Of a stretch of 59,647 nucleotides of DNA, positions 9,884 to 18,630 are shown piece by piece (the stretch's first letter is position 1; every line of letters starts with the position of its first letter). The notes under the pieces were generated by a model that ran no database searches, had not been told where the DNA came from, and saw only the letters and a list, made by a program, of their open reading frames with translations. The position numbers were made by a program, and so were the translations under genes. Origin of the DNA: Vicinamibacterales bacterium (GTDB taxonomy: Bacteria; Acidobacteriota; Vicinamibacteria; Vicinamibacterales; JAKQTR01); the NCBI GenBank assembly GCA_025456345.1, contig JALOKU010000034.1, forward strand, positions 1 to 59,647. Reading direction: 5' to 3'.

Positions 9884-12175
9884 GTGAAGCACCGCACACC
9901 GTTCGCGGCGGGACTCGTGCTCGCCATCGCCGCCGGGCTCGTTGCGCACGGCCAGGCCGGCCAGCCCGGCCCGCCGCTGACGGCCGAAGACCTGCTCAAG
10001 GTGACGACCGCTTCCGTGCTCGCCGTCTCCGACGACGGGCGCAGCGTGGCGTACACCACGCGCCGGGCGTTCGACAATGCGACAACCGATCACCGCCGTT
10101 ACGGGGACCCCACGTACGTCGCCCCGTCGGCGGTGCGGCTGTTCGTCGTCGACACGGGAACGGGCGCGAGCACGGCGGTCCTGCCGGACCTCGCCGACAT
10201 CCGCCAGGCGGCGTGGTCGCACCGCGGATCCCTCCTGGCGTTCCTCCAGCTTCAGCCGGGGACCGCGGGCGCCGACCCGGTGATGCAACTGCGCCTGTGG
10301 GACGCGGGCCGGAACGCGGTGCGGACCATCACCCTCAAGAGCGATGCCCGCATCAGTGTCAACTCGAGTCTGGACTGGTCCGCCGACGACACGCGGATCA
10401 TCCTCGCGCTTCGGTCACGCGCAAGAGACGACGAGGCGAGGAAGCGGTTCAAGTCGCTCACAGACGGCCCCATCATCGTGCACGCGTCGACAGACCCGTT
10501 CCTCGAGTGGGACGACCTGGGCCGCGCGACCCGCTGGCGTTCGCTGGCCGAGGTGGACCTGGCGACGGGTCAGCCCCGCGTCGTGCTGCCTGAGCGGAAG
10601 ATCTCGTCCTACACGGTGGCCCGCGACGGCACCTTCATCACGTTCCAGGAGGACGTGACGGCCAGGACGGACTACGAGGTCATCGGCGGTACGGACAACG
10701 CGCTGCGGCTCGTGCAGGCGGCCGGCGGCGAGCCCGTCACCATCGCGGAGGCCAAGGACCTGAAGGGCATGACGCTCAGGTGGTCGGATGACGGCCGGAC
10801 GTTCGCGTATGCGAAGAAGGGCGAGGTCTTCGTCCAGCGCATCGACGAGAAGCAGCCGCGCAGCCTCACGCCATCGCCGAAGAAGGAAGGCGAGACGCCG
10901 GGGGCCGACCCGGCGAAGGACGCCCCGCCCGACGCCCCCAGCGGCGCGAAGCCGAAAGACGAGCCCGAGAGCTTCGCGGTGGGCCCGTTCGCCCGTGACG
11001 GCACGCGTCTGCTCATCACCAGCAAGAAGGGCTGGTACGTGGTCGATGTCGCCGGCGCCGCCCGCGAGCAGGTGCTGACGCTGAAGGAAGGGGACGAGGC
11101 GAACCCCCGCATGGACGCGCTGGACTGGAGCCCCGACGGGCAGGCCCTCTACCTGACCTGGTCGGAGCGTGACCGCTGGGAGCGCGGGCTCGTGCGGATG
11201 GACGTCGCGACGAAGGCGCTCGTGCCGCTCGTCAAGGACGCGCGGCTCTACTCGGGGTTCCGCCAGACGCGGGACGGGCGCCGCTTCGTGTTCACCCTGT
11301 CGGACGGCGACCGTCCGGGCGACCTTCAGGCCGCGTCGTCGGACTTCGCGAGCGCGGGCGCGAGACGTCTGACGGACCTGAACCCGTGGATGGCGGCGAA
11401 GGCGCTGCCGAAGTCCGAGCTGGTCTCGTATCGCGACGCCGACGGGAAGGTGCTGTACGGCGTGCTCCGATACCCGGTGAACTACGAAAAAGGGAAGCGC
11501 TACCCGACGGTCTTCGAGATCTACGAGACGTTCTTCGACAACGGCTTCAACGGCCGGGCGGCCTTCCTGGCGAACCACGGATATGCCGTCTTCCACCCGT
11601 CGGTGAATCTCGTCGTCGGCCGGCCCGGCGAGTCGTGGGAAAAGGGCGTGACGGCCGCGGCCAACCGGCTGATCGACATGGGCGTGGCCGATCCGGACAG
11701 GCTCGGCGTACATGGCACAAGCTACGGCGGCTATGCGACCGTGCTGCTCCTGACCCAGACCGACCGGTTCAAGGCGGCCATCAACATCTCGGGCAAGGTG
11801 GACATGGTCAGCTTCTATACGGACAGCCCGCGGCTCGGCGTCCGCAACACCCATGCGCCCGAGAAGAGCCAGGACCGCATCGGCGGCACGTTGTGGGAAT
11901 ACCCGGAGCGCTACCTGGAACACTCGGCCGTCCTGCGCGCGGATCGCATCACGACGCCGCTCCTGTGCATCACCGGCGACCAGGACCCGAACGTGCCGGC
12001 GAGCCAGTCGCGGGAGATTTACTACGCGCTGCGCCGGCTCGGGAAGGCGGTGGAATGGGTGCGCTACGTCGACGGCGCCCACCGGCCGCCGAACAGCGTG
12101 GCCGAAAGCGCGGACTTCGAGCAGCGCATTCTGGCGTGGTACGAGAAGTATCTGAAGGTGGAAAAGACTCAGTAG
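9884..12175 (+). CDS. Secreted S9-family (prolyl oligopeptidase type) serine peptidase
   Basis: I chose the GTG at 9884 because GGAGGAAGG lies 8 bases before it, while the in-frame ATG at 9869 has none and would sit almost at the transcription start. This gives 763 residues: a signal peptide (to about GQAG), a beta-propeller region with repeated WSPDGQALYLTW-like blades, and a C-terminal alpha/beta-hydrolase domain from about residue 530. The catalytic triad is visible as Ser613 (GTSYGG), Asp701 (GDQDPNVP) and His733 (DGAHRPP). It should cleave short peptides in the periplasm or outside the cell. A charged Lys/Pro/Glu-rich insert around residues 330-365 (PKKEGETPGADPAKDAP) interrupts the propeller. 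Confidence 0.9.
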   Translation: MKHRTPFAAGLVLAIAAGLVAHGQAGQPGPPLTAEDLLKVTTASVLAVSDDGRSVAYTTRRAFDNATTDHRRYGDPTYVAPSAVRLFVVDTGTGASTAVLPDLADIRQAAWSHRGSLLAFLQLQPGTAGADPVMQLRLWDAGRNAVRTITLKSDARISVNSSLDWSADDTRIILALRSRARDDEARKRFKSLTDGPIIVHASTDPFLEWDDLGRATRWRSLAEVDLATGQPRVVLPERKISSYTVARDGTFITFQEDVTARTDYEVIGGTDNALRLVQAAGGEPVTIAEAKDLKGMTLRWSDDGRTFAYAKKGEVFVQRIDEKQPRSLTPSPKKEGETPGADPAKDAPPDAPSGAKPKDEPESFAVGPFARDGTRLLITSKKGWYVVDVAGAAREQVLTLKEGDEANPRMDALDWSPDGQALYLTWSERDRWERGLVRMDVATKALVPLVKDARLYSGFRQTRDGRRFVFTLSDGDRPGDLQAASSDFASAGARRLTDLNPWMAAKALPKSELVSYRDADGKVLYGVLRYPVNYEKGKRYPTVFEIYETFFDNGFNGRAAFLANHGYAVFHPSVNLVVGRPGESWEKGVTAAANRLIDMGVADPDRLGVHGTSYGGYATVLLLTQTDRFKAAINISGKVDMVSFYTDSPRLGVRNTHAPEKSQDRIGGTLWEYPERYLEHSAVLRADRITTPLLCITGDQDPNVPASQSREIYYALRRLGKAVEWVRYVDGAHRPPNSVAESADFEQRILAWYEKYLKVEKTQ

Positions 12176-12177
12176 TA

Positions 12178-12247
12178 AGTAGCCAGTAGCCAGCAGCAAG
12201 GCGAGACACACCGCACGGGGTCACACGGCTACTGGCTACTGGCGACT
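12178..12247. repeat. Inverted heptamer arrays forming a hairpin between convergent genes
   Basis: On the left, AGTAGCC occurs twice (12178-12191), flanked by near-copies AGTAGTA and AGCAGCA. On the right are GGCTACT, GGCTACT and GGCGACT (12227-12247), the reverse complement. The 14-base arms 12178-12191 and 12227-12240 pair perfectly around a 35-base loop. The array starts inside the peptidase stop region and ends 3 bases before the response regulator stop, so it may act as a bidirectional terminator, although there is no T run. Confidence 0.75.
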
Positions 12248-12249
12248 TG

Positions 12250-12894
12250 TCAGCTGATAAGCCCGCGCCGGACCGCGTAGAGGACGGCCTCGGCGATCGA
12301 GTGCAGGTCGAGTTTCTCGAACACGTGGGCTCGGTGCGTCTCGACGGTCGCCGGGGAGATACCCAGCACCGCCGCGATCGACTTGGTGCTGTGCCCCTCC
12401 GCCATGAGCTGGAGCACCTCGCGCTCACGGTCCGATAGCCGTTCGTAGGGGTCGGTCACTCCCCGGCGTGCGAGCGACCGCCGGTACTCGTCGAGCAGCA
12501 CGGCCGCGGCGGCCGGACTGAAGTACGACTTCCCCTCGGCGGTGGCCGTCACGGCCTTCACAAGCTCCGTGTCGGCGGAGTCCTTCACCAGGTACCCGAC
12601 CGCACCCGCTTCGATGGCCTTCGTGATGTGCACCTCGTCGGCGTGCATCGAGAGGATCAGCACGCGGGCCGCCGGCACCCGCTTCGTGATCTGCCGGGCG
12701 GCTTCCAGCCCGTTCAGTTGCGGCATGCCGATGTCGAGAATCACGACATCCGGCTGGAGGTCCGCCGCCAGCCTGACCGCATCGAGGCCGTTCCCCGTCT
12801 CGGCCACCACCTGCCACTCAGGCTGCTCTTCGAGGATGCGCCGGAGACCCTGACGCACCAGCGTATGGTCGTCGGCCAGCAGGATCCGGATCAC
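12250..12894 (-). CDS. NarL/FixJ-family response regulator
   Basis: The 214-residue protein starts at a GTG that overlaps the kinase stop (GTGA), so translation is coupled. Residues 1-120 form the receiver domain: Asp8-Asp9 of the acidic pocket, phospho-acceptor Asp54 in VILDIGMPQ, and the conserved Lys in YLVKDS. Residues about 148-210 hold a LuxR-type helix-turn-helix (LSDREREVLQLMAEGHSTKS and ATVETHRAHVFEKL). It is the transcriptional output of the adjacent kinase. Target genes are unknown. Confidence 0.93.
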   Translation of the reverse strand: MIRILLADDHTLVRQGLRRILEEQPEWQVVAETGNGLDAVRLAADLQPDVVILDIGMPQLNGLEAARQITKRVPAARVLILSMHADEVHITKAIEAGAVGYLVKDSADTELVKAVTATAEGKSYFSPAAAAVLLDEYRRSLARRGVTDPYERLSDREREVLQLMAEGHSTKSIAAVLGISPATVETHRAHVFEKLDLHSIAEAVLYAVRRGLIS

Positions 12895-14360
12895 GGGCGG
12901 CCTCCCGAGTCTGCCTCGCCGACGGCGTCCTCCGTCGGGCTGGCGCTGGCGGGCCCGGGCGGCGGAGCCCCGGCCGGCAGCTCGATCGTGATGCGGGTGC
13001 CGCGGCCCGGCGCGCTGTCGATCCGAAACGTGCCGCGCGCATCCGTCACCCGTTCCTCGATCCCCAGTAGACCGACGCCCTCCGGCTGATGCCGTTGGGC
13101 GGTTCCCGGCTCGAACCCCGCGCCGTTGTCCTCCACCGTCAGCGCGACGCTCGCCGGCAGGCGCTGGAGATAGACGCGGCACGATGTGGCTGCGGCGTGC
13201 CGGGCGATGTTGGTCGTGGCCTCCTGGACGACCCGGAACAGGCACGTTTCGACTTCCGCCGCCGGCCGCTCCTCCATCCCGGAATGCACGAACTCGACCG
13301 GCACGCCGGTCCGATCGGAAAACCCCTTCAAGTACCAATCGAGAGTCGCGGCGAGGCCCGCGTCGTCGAGCATCGGCGGATGGAGCAGCCGCGACAGCTG
13401 ACGCGTGGACTGGAGCGCGGCATCGGCGACCGCGCGCGCTTCGTCAATCGCGCCGGCCTGCGCGTCCGGCACCGACCGGCGTGCGAGCGCGAGTTGCATC
13501 TTCACGGCCGTGAGCGCCTGGCCCACCTCGTCATGCAACTCCCGCGAGATCAGGCGGCGCTCGTCTTCCTGCGCGCGGACCAGCCGTGCGGACAATCGGT
13601 GCAGCTGCGACGCATTCAGGGCGTTGGCGGCGAGCTCCGCCCTGAGCCGGCGCTCGAGCCGGCTCACGTGCCCCGACACAAACGCGCCGACAATCAAGCT
13701 GAGCAGCAGGGCGGCGCCGCCGGTCACGAGGAACCGGTTGCGCGCGCGCCCGTACATGTCCACCTCCCGGCGCTGTTGCTGCTGGAGGTGCGACCGGTTG
13801 AGCGACTGCACGTGCGCGACAATGCGGAACACGCTCTCGCGGCGCGGGATGATCCGCTCGCTCAGGAGCCGCCGCAGGTCGGTCGCCCGCAAGGCCGGGG
13901 GCAGCGTGATGAGGGGCAGGACCGACGCCCAGTAGTCGTTCACCTCGCGAGTGAGCGCTGCCAGCGAGTCCGACCCGCCGAGCGGGTCTCCGCTGCGCTC
14001 CAGTTCCTCGAGGCTGGCGGCGCAGACCTGCTCGTAGCGGCGCAGTTGCGCCAGGTAGAACTCCGCGCGCTCAGGGCCTCCACTGTCGAGCAGCACGTCG
14101 CGCCAGTCGATGGCGCCGAGCAGGACGCTGGTTTTCAGATCGGCCAGCGCCTGCTCCGAGGCGAGGAATCGGTCCGTCATTGCGCTGACCTCACGGCCGA
14201 GGGTCTGGTAGCGGAACGCCAGGTCCACGCCCGCCGCCAGCCACAGCACGATAGTCAGGCCGAAGCCAGCGAACAACATGGCCCCTACGGGCGTCCGGCG
14301 GGCGCCGCCTGGCTGGCCCGGGGTCATGGGGCTGGGTGGCTGGCCTTCTGCGTCGGGCAT
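12891..14360 (-). CDS. Membrane sensor histidine kinase (NarX/DegS type)
   Basis: The 489-residue protein has a first membrane helix (about 26-48), a long helical periplasmic region of about 160 residues, a second membrane helix (about 215-235), then a HisKA_3 dimerisation domain with phospho-acceptor His276 in LISRELHDEVGQ, and a compact HATPase domain carrying the N box (VVQEATTNIARHA) and G boxes (VEDNGAGF, GVGLLGIEERV). The periplasmic part looks like a four-helix-bundle sensor with no identifiable ligand. It overlaps its response regulator by 4 bases and is divergent from the osmolyte group that begins about 120 bases away, so a control link is possible but unproven. Confidence 0.93.
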   Translation of the reverse strand: MPDAEGQPPSPMTPGQPGGARRTPVGAMLFAGFGLTIVLWLAAGVDLAFRYQTLGREVSAMTDRFLASEQALADLKTSVLLGAIDWRDVLLDSGGPERAEFYLAQLRRYEQVCAASLEELERSGDPLGGSDSLAALTREVNDYWASVLPLITLPPALRATDLRRLLSERIIPRRESVFRIVAHVQSLNRSHLQQQQRREVDMYGRARNRFLVTGGAALLLSLIVGAFVSGHVSRLERRLRAELAANALNASQLHRLSARLVRAQEDERRLISRELHDEVGQALTAVKMQLALARRSVPDAQAGAIDEARAVADAALQSTRQLSRLLHPPMLDDAGLAATLDWYLKGFSDRTGVPVEFVHSGMEERPAAEVETCLFRVVQEATTNIARHAAATSCRVYLQRLPASVALTVEDNGAGFEPGTAQRHQPEGVGLLGIEERVTDARGTFRIDSAPGRGTRITIELPAGAPPPGPASASPTEDAVGEADSGGRP

Positions 14361-14382
14361 ACGCGGGATTTTACGCCCCGGT

Positions 14383-14412
14383 GGCCTGGGCCGTCGCCTA
14401 CAGGCCTTTTTT
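14383..14412 (+). terminator. Terminator-like hairpin in the divergent region
   Basis: GGCCTG (14383-14388) and CAGGCC (14401-14406) can pair around a 12-base loop and are followed at once by six T on the plus strand. No plus-strand gene ends here; it could stop antisense transcription out of the kinase region or shield the downstream glycosyltransferase promoter. Confidence 0.45.
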
Positions 14413-14436
14413 CTTCGGAATCACCGCTTTCCCGGA

Positions 14437-14465
14437 TTGCCGGCCCCCGGTTCGCGACCTAGCAT
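14437..14465 (+). promoter_or_regulatory. Putative promoter of the osmolyte group
   Basis: TTGCCG and TAGCAT are separated by 17 bases, a good sigma-70-like pair, and would start transcription about 10 bases before the ATG at 14482. The leader would be very short, with a G-rich stretch as ribosome site. Confidence 0.35.
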
Positions 14466-14481
14466 CGCTGCTGGGGGGGTG

Positions 14482-15705
14482 ATGGCCGATTTCTATCAGA
14501 CCGGTGTGGTGACGACTCTGCACCGGCTGGGGCATGCGAAGGTGGATCAGCTCGAACGGGATCTCGAGCGGTTCACCGTGTCCGAGCCGGTTGCCCTGGT
14601 GCTGCCGTGCCTGATTGACGAACTGGATCGGCCCGCCCTTCCGCGCATCATCGAGCAGCTGCGCCACGTCCGGTATCTCGACACGGTCGTCGTCAGTCTC
14701 GGACGGTCCTCGCTGGAGGGCCTCTACCGGGCGCGGGACCTCTTCGCTCGGTCGCGCCAGCGCGTGCGCATCATCTGGCTGGACGGGCCGCGCGTCGTCA
14801 ACGCCCTCGACAAGCTGCGCGATGCGGGGCTGCTTGCCACCGTCGCAGGGAAGGGGTTCGCGTGCTGGATCGCGTACGGCCTGGTCCTGGCCGAAGCGCG
14901 ATGCCACGTGCTGGCCGTGCACGACTGTGACGTCACGACGTACGACCGCGAGCTCCTGGCCAGGCTGTGCTACCCGGTCGTGCATCCGTCGCTGGGCTTC
15001 GAGTTCGCCAAGGGCTACTACGCGCGTGTGACCGACCGCATGCACGGCCGCGTGACGCGCCTCTTCATGACGCCGCTCCTGCGGTCGATGCAGGTCGTAG
15101 TCGGCCGCCACCCGCTGCTGGTCTATCTCGACAGCTTCCGCTACGCGCTGGCCGGCGAGTTCGCCATGAAGGCCGACCTCGCCCGGGTCAACCGGATCCC
15201 GTCGGACTGGGGGCTCGAGGTGGGCATGCTGGCGGAAACGTACCGGAACTGCGCGCTGCAACGCATCTGCCAGGCCGAACTATGCGCCAACTACGATCAC
15301 AAGCACCAGATTGTGTCGGCGGAGGACCGTTCAACGGGCCTGACGCGGATGTGCACGGACATCGCGCAACACGTGATCCGCATGCTGGCGGCCGAGGGCA
15401 TCGTCTTCACGGAAGGCGCGTTCCAGACCCTGCTCGTGCAGTACATCCGCATGGCGCAGGACACGATCACCCGCTATCACGCTGATGCCGCGTTCAACGG
15501 CCTGAACTTCGACCGCCACGACGAGGAGTCGATGGTGGCCGTCTTCTCCGAGGCGCTGCGCACGGCGTATCAGCGCTTTCTCGAGGACCCGCTGGGCGCG
15601 CCGCTGATTCCCAACTGGAACCGGATCGCGGCTGCGATTCCCGATTTTTTCGACCAGCTGCGGGCGGCGGTCGACGAAGACTGCCTCGAATACGCGGCGC
15701 CGTGA
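14482..15705 (+). CDS. GT-A glycosyltransferase, glucosyl-3-phosphoglycerate synthase-like
   Basis: I start the gene at the ATG at 14482 (MADFYQTGVVTTLHRLG), a conserved opening of this roughly 400-residue glycosyltransferase group; the 68 residues readable upstream are not conserved-looking. The 407-residue protein has a Rossmann-like nucleotide-sugar half with a DxD metal motif (Asp148-Cys-Asp150 in HDCDV) and LPCL at the first strand. Together with the phosphatase 15 bases downstream it matches the two-step glucosylglycerate pathway, in which NDP-glucose is joined to 3-phosphoglycerate and then dephosphorylated. The donor could instead be GDP-mannose. It acts in the cytoplasm; product assignment is inference. 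Confidence 0.65.
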   Translation: MADFYQTGVVTTLHRLGHAKVDQLERDLERFTVSEPVALVLPCLIDELDRPALPRIIEQLRHVRYLDTVVVSLGRSSLEGLYRARDLFARSRQRVRIIWLDGPRVVNALDKLRDAGLLATVAGKGFACWIAYGLVLAEARCHVLAVHDCDVTTYDRELLARLCYPVVHPSLGFEFAKGYYARVTDRMHGRVTRLFMTPLLRSMQVVVGRHPLLVYLDSFRYALAGEFAMKADLARVNRIPSDWGLEVGMLAETYRNCALQRICQAELCANYDHKHQIVSAEDRSTGLTRMCTDIAQHVIRMLAAEGIVFTEGAFQTLLVQYIRMAQDTITRYHADAAFNGLNFDRHDEESMVAVFSEALRTAYQRFLEDPLGAPLIPNWNRIAAAIPDFFDQLRAAVDEDCLEYAAP

Positions 15706-15720
15706 GCGACGAGGAGATCC

Positions 15721-16587
15721 ATGCCGCTGCTCATCGTGACGGACCTCGACGGGACATTGCTCGATCACCACACCTACGACGTCGGCCCGGCCCGGGACGC
15801 GCTCGTACGGACCGTGCAGGCTGGCATCCCGCTCGTGCTGTGCTCAAGCAAGACCCGCGCCGAAATCGAGGCGCTCCAGCAGCGCCTCGACATCCACCAC
15901 CCGTTCATCGCCGAAAACGGCGGGGCCATCGTGGCGCCCCTCGGCTACTTCGATCGCGTTCCCCACCACGCCATGGTCGACGGCGGTCGGTTCGTGCTCG
16001 CGCTCGGCCAGCCGTATCCCGAGGTCGTGCGCGCGCTGCGTGACGTGGCCGCCGAGGAGCGCGTGCGGGTGGTCGGGTTCTCGGACATGACCGTCGGCGA
16101 CGTGGCGGAGGAGTGCGGGCTGCCGGTCCTCGACGCGCAGCTGGCCAAGTTGCGGGAGTTCGACGAGCCGTTCCGCTTCCTCGACTCTGACCCGTCCGCG
16201 AGGAGCCGCTTCCTCAAGGCCCTGCACCGCCGCGGCTTGAGGGCCATGTCCGGAGGGCGCTTCGACCACGTGACCGGCAACACGGACAAGGGCCGGGCCG
16301 TGGCGGAGCTGCGCACGCTCTTCCCGGACCGCCTCGGCCTCGTCGTGATGGCCGGCCTCGGCGACGGCCTCAACGATGTCTCGATGCTGCGCGAAGTCGA
16401 CCTGCCGGTCATCGTCCGCAGCGACCACAACGGCGCCGCCGGGCGGATGCTCCGCAAGGTGCCCACCGCCCACGTCACCGATGCCTGCGGCCCGGCCGGC
16501 TGGGCCGAGGCGGTCACGTCCCTGCTCGACGGCTGGCGCGAGCCCCAGCCCTCGGGGTGGGCGCGGTACTGGCCGGGGCGGGCATGA
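15721..16587 (+). CDS. HAD-IIB phosphatase, mannosyl/glucosyl-3-phosphoglycerate phosphatase-like
   Basis: The 288-residue protein opens with the HAD nucleophile motif (TDLDGTLLDHH, Asp8 and Asp10) and has the second-motif serine in LVLCSSKTRAEIEAL, a Cof-type cap domain and the fourth motif GDGLND (Asp215, Asp219). The sequence SSKTRAEIE and the pairing with a glycosyltransferase are typical of mannosyl-3-phosphoglycerate phosphatases and their glucosyl relatives (GpgP). It would remove the phosphate from the glycosyl-3-phosphoglycerate made by the upstream enzyme. GAGGAG precedes the ATG, and the gene overlaps the next by ATGA, so these genes are translationally coupled. Confidence 0.82.
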   Translation: MPLLIVTDLDGTLLDHHTYDVGPARDALVRTVQAGIPLVLCSSKTRAEIEALQQRLDIHHPFIAENGGAIVAPLGYFDRVPHHAMVDGGRFVLALGQPYPEVVRALRDVAAEERVRVVGFSDMTVGDVAEECGLPVLDAQLAKLREFDEPFRFLDSDPSARSRFLKALHRRGLRAMSGGRFDHVTGNTDKGRAVAELRTLFPDRLGLVVMAGLGDGLNDVSMLREVDLPVIVRSDHNGAAGRMLRKVPTAHVTDACGPAGWAEAVTSLLDGWREPQPSGWARYWPGRA

Positions 16588-17855
16588 GCGCGCGCGAGAT
16601 TCTCCGGCCCGAGGTGCTCGCCCGACTCGGCCACCTCGGCCATGCCGACATTGTTGTCGGGATCCCGAGCTACCAGAACGCCGGGACCATTGGTCACGTC
16701 GTCCAGGCTGCGCAGACGGGCCTGGCGAAGTACTTTCCCGGAGCGCAGTCGGTGGTCCTGAATTCCGACGGTGGATCGACGGATGGGACGCCCGACATCG
16801 TGGCGAACACGATCGGGCCCGATGCCGCCGTGGTGCTGGTGTCACATCCGGTGCGTCCCATCCACCGCCTCAGCGTCCCGTATCACGGGTTGCCCGGGAA
16901 GGGCAGCGCGTTCCGGACCATCTTCCGGGCGGCCGAACTGCTCGGAGCGAAGGCCTGTGCCGTCGCCGACGCCGACCTGCGCAGCATCACCCCTGAGTGG
17001 ATCCATCTCCTCGTGGCCCCGGTGCTCGACCAGGGGGTCGACTACGTGGCGCCGTACTACCATCGGCACAAGTTCGACGGCACGATCACGAACAACGTGG
17101 TGTACCCGGTGACGCGGGCGCTGTACGGGCAGCAGATCCGGCAGCCGATTGGCGGCGACTTCGGGGTATCCCGGGCGCTCGTTCAGCATTACCTCGGCCT
17201 GCCAGTCTGGGATAGCGACGTGGCGAGGTACGGTATCGACATCTGGATGACCACAGAAGCGATTTGCGGCGACTTCTCGCTCTGCCAGGCCTTTCTCGGG
17301 GCGAAGCTCCACGACCCGAAGGACCCGGCGGCCGACCTGAGCGCCATGCTGGTCCAGGTGCTGGGCACGGTATTCCGCCTGATGGAGACGCACGCGGAAC
17401 GCTGGGACGCGGTCCAGGGATCCGAGCCGGTGCCCATCGTCGGCTTCCGCTATGACGTCGGGCTGGACCCGATCAAGGTGAACCCGGCGCGCATGGTCGA
17501 TCACTTCAGGCGAGGCGTCCGGGACCTGGAGAGCATCTGGCGGACGATGTTCGACCGCGCCGACCTGGAGCAGCTGAAGCAGGCCGCCTCGCAGTCCGGC
17601 TCCGGCTTTTCGATCGACGACAGGCTGTGGACGCGGCTGGTTTATGCGCTGGCCGCCGCCTATCACCGCCGCGTCAGCGAACGCGACGCGCTGGTGCGCT
17701 CGACGTTGCCGCTGTACATGGGGCGCGTGGCGTCGTTCGTCACGGAGATGGCCGACGCCGACGCCCGGCAGGTCGAGGCCCGGCTCGAGCAGCTCTGCAT
17801 GATCTTCGAGCAGGAGAAGGACTATCTGCGCAGGCGCTGGAGCGCAGAGATCTGA
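16584..17855 (+). CDS. Second GT-A glycosyltransferase of the osmolyte group (GT81/GT2-like)
   Basis: The start at 16584 overlaps the phosphatase stop by ATGA; this gives 423 residues. The catalytic half has IVVGIPSYQNAGTIGHVV at the first strand, VLNSDGGSTDGTPDI, a GKG motif (HGLPGKGSAFR) and the DxD-type motif DAD (Asp129-Ala-Asp131). The following LYGQQIRQPIGGDFGVS element and the helical C-terminus resemble GT81 glucosyl-3-phosphoglycerate synthases and their relatives that add a second sugar (for example mannosylglucosylglycerate enzymes). It may extend the glycosylglycerate, or it may itself be the first transferase. The C-terminal 130 residues are helical and basic. Confidence 0.7.
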   Translation: MSAREILRPEVLARLGHLGHADIVVGIPSYQNAGTIGHVVQAAQTGLAKYFPGAQSVVLNSDGGSTDGTPDIVANTIGPDAAVVLVSHPVRPIHRLSVPYHGLPGKGSAFRTIFRAAELLGAKACAVADADLRSITPEWIHLLVAPVLDQGVDYVAPYYHRHKFDGTITNNVVYPVTRALYGQQIRQPIGGDFGVSRALVQHYLGLPVWDSDVARYGIDIWMTTEAICGDFSLCQAFLGAKLHDPKDPAADLSAMLVQVLGTVFRLMETHAERWDAVQGSEPVPIVGFRYDVGLDPIKVNPARMVDHFRRGVRDLESIWRTMFDRADLEQLKQAASQSGSGFSIDDRLWTRLVYALAAAYHRRVSERDALVRSTLPLYMGRVASFVTEMADADARQVEARLEQLCMIFEQEKDYLRRRWSAEI

Positions 17856-17915
17856 CATTCCGGCACGACCGCGTCATGGCCGGCGGCTCCGCTTGCACGA
17901 ACAGGGGAGGGTGAC

Positions 17916-18617
17916 ATGTGGCAAGTCGTTCAAAAGGTATTCGCGCAGGCCTGGCAGCAATTCACCACCCAGTCCCTCGCGCTGCTCCCGAACGTGCTGG
18001 TGGGCTTGCTGTTCCTGGCCATCGGCACGGCCCTGGCGCTGCTTGCGGGGCGTGTCGCGAAGTTCTTGCTGCGCAGGTCGGCCGTCGAGCGCCGGGCCAA
18101 CAAGATCGGATTGTCGTCGTGGCTCGAGCGCGCCGGGGTCCTGAGCGCCACCGCCGTCCTGGTCAGGCTGGTACAGGTCGCCTTCGCGATCATCACCGCC
18201 GCGCTGGTGATGTACTCGCTGGACGCCGCGCTCGCATCGGACCTGACCAGGAGGTTCTTCCTCTACCTCCCCAATCTCGTGGTTGGCATCACGATCTTCT
18301 TCGTCGGCATCCTGACGGCCCGCGTCGTGTCGCGCAGCGTGCTGATCGGGGCCGTCAACCGCGGACTCCCGGCGGCCAGGCTCCTGGCCACACTCGCCCG
18401 GGTGGGAATCATCCTCCTGTCCAGCGCCGTAGCTCTGGAGCACGTCGGGATCGGTCGGGCGATTGTCCCCTCCGCGATGCTCATCCTCCTGGCCGGCGTG
18501 ACCTTCGCGCTGGCGCTGGCGGTGGGACTCGGGAGCCGCGATCTCGTGGCGCGCTGGATCGAAGACCAGATCAGCCCGCCCACGCCGGCCGAGGCCGACC
18601 AAATCCAGCATTGGTGA
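17916..18617 (+). CDS. MscS-type membrane protein (conserved TM-helix family, CmpX-like)
   Basis: The 233-residue protein has about five membrane helices and the repeated Gly/Ala-rich helix (LPNLVVGITIFFVGILTARVV, and near the end LLAGVTFALALAVGLGSRDLVARWIEDQI) that defines the mechanosensitive-channel conserved-TM family. It lacks the large cytoplasmic MscS vestibule, ending right after the pore-like helix. A GGGGAGGG ribosome site precedes the ATG, 60 bases after the glycosyltransferase. Its place behind three compatible-solute-type genes suggests a role in osmotic balance, for example solute release or membrane-tension sensing; this is inference. Confidence 0.78.
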   Translation: MWQVVQKVFAQAWQQFTTQSLALLPNVLVGLLFLAIGTALALLAGRVAKFLLRRSAVERRANKIGLSSWLERAGVLSATAVLVRLVQVAFAIITAALVMYSLDAALASDLTRRFFLYLPNLVVGITIFFVGILTARVVSRSVLIGAVNRGLPAARLLATLARVGIILLSSAVALEHVGIGRAIVPSAMLILLAGVTFALALAVGLGSRDLVARWIEDQISPPTPAEADQIQHW

Positions 18618-18630
18618 GCGCGCCGGCGCG

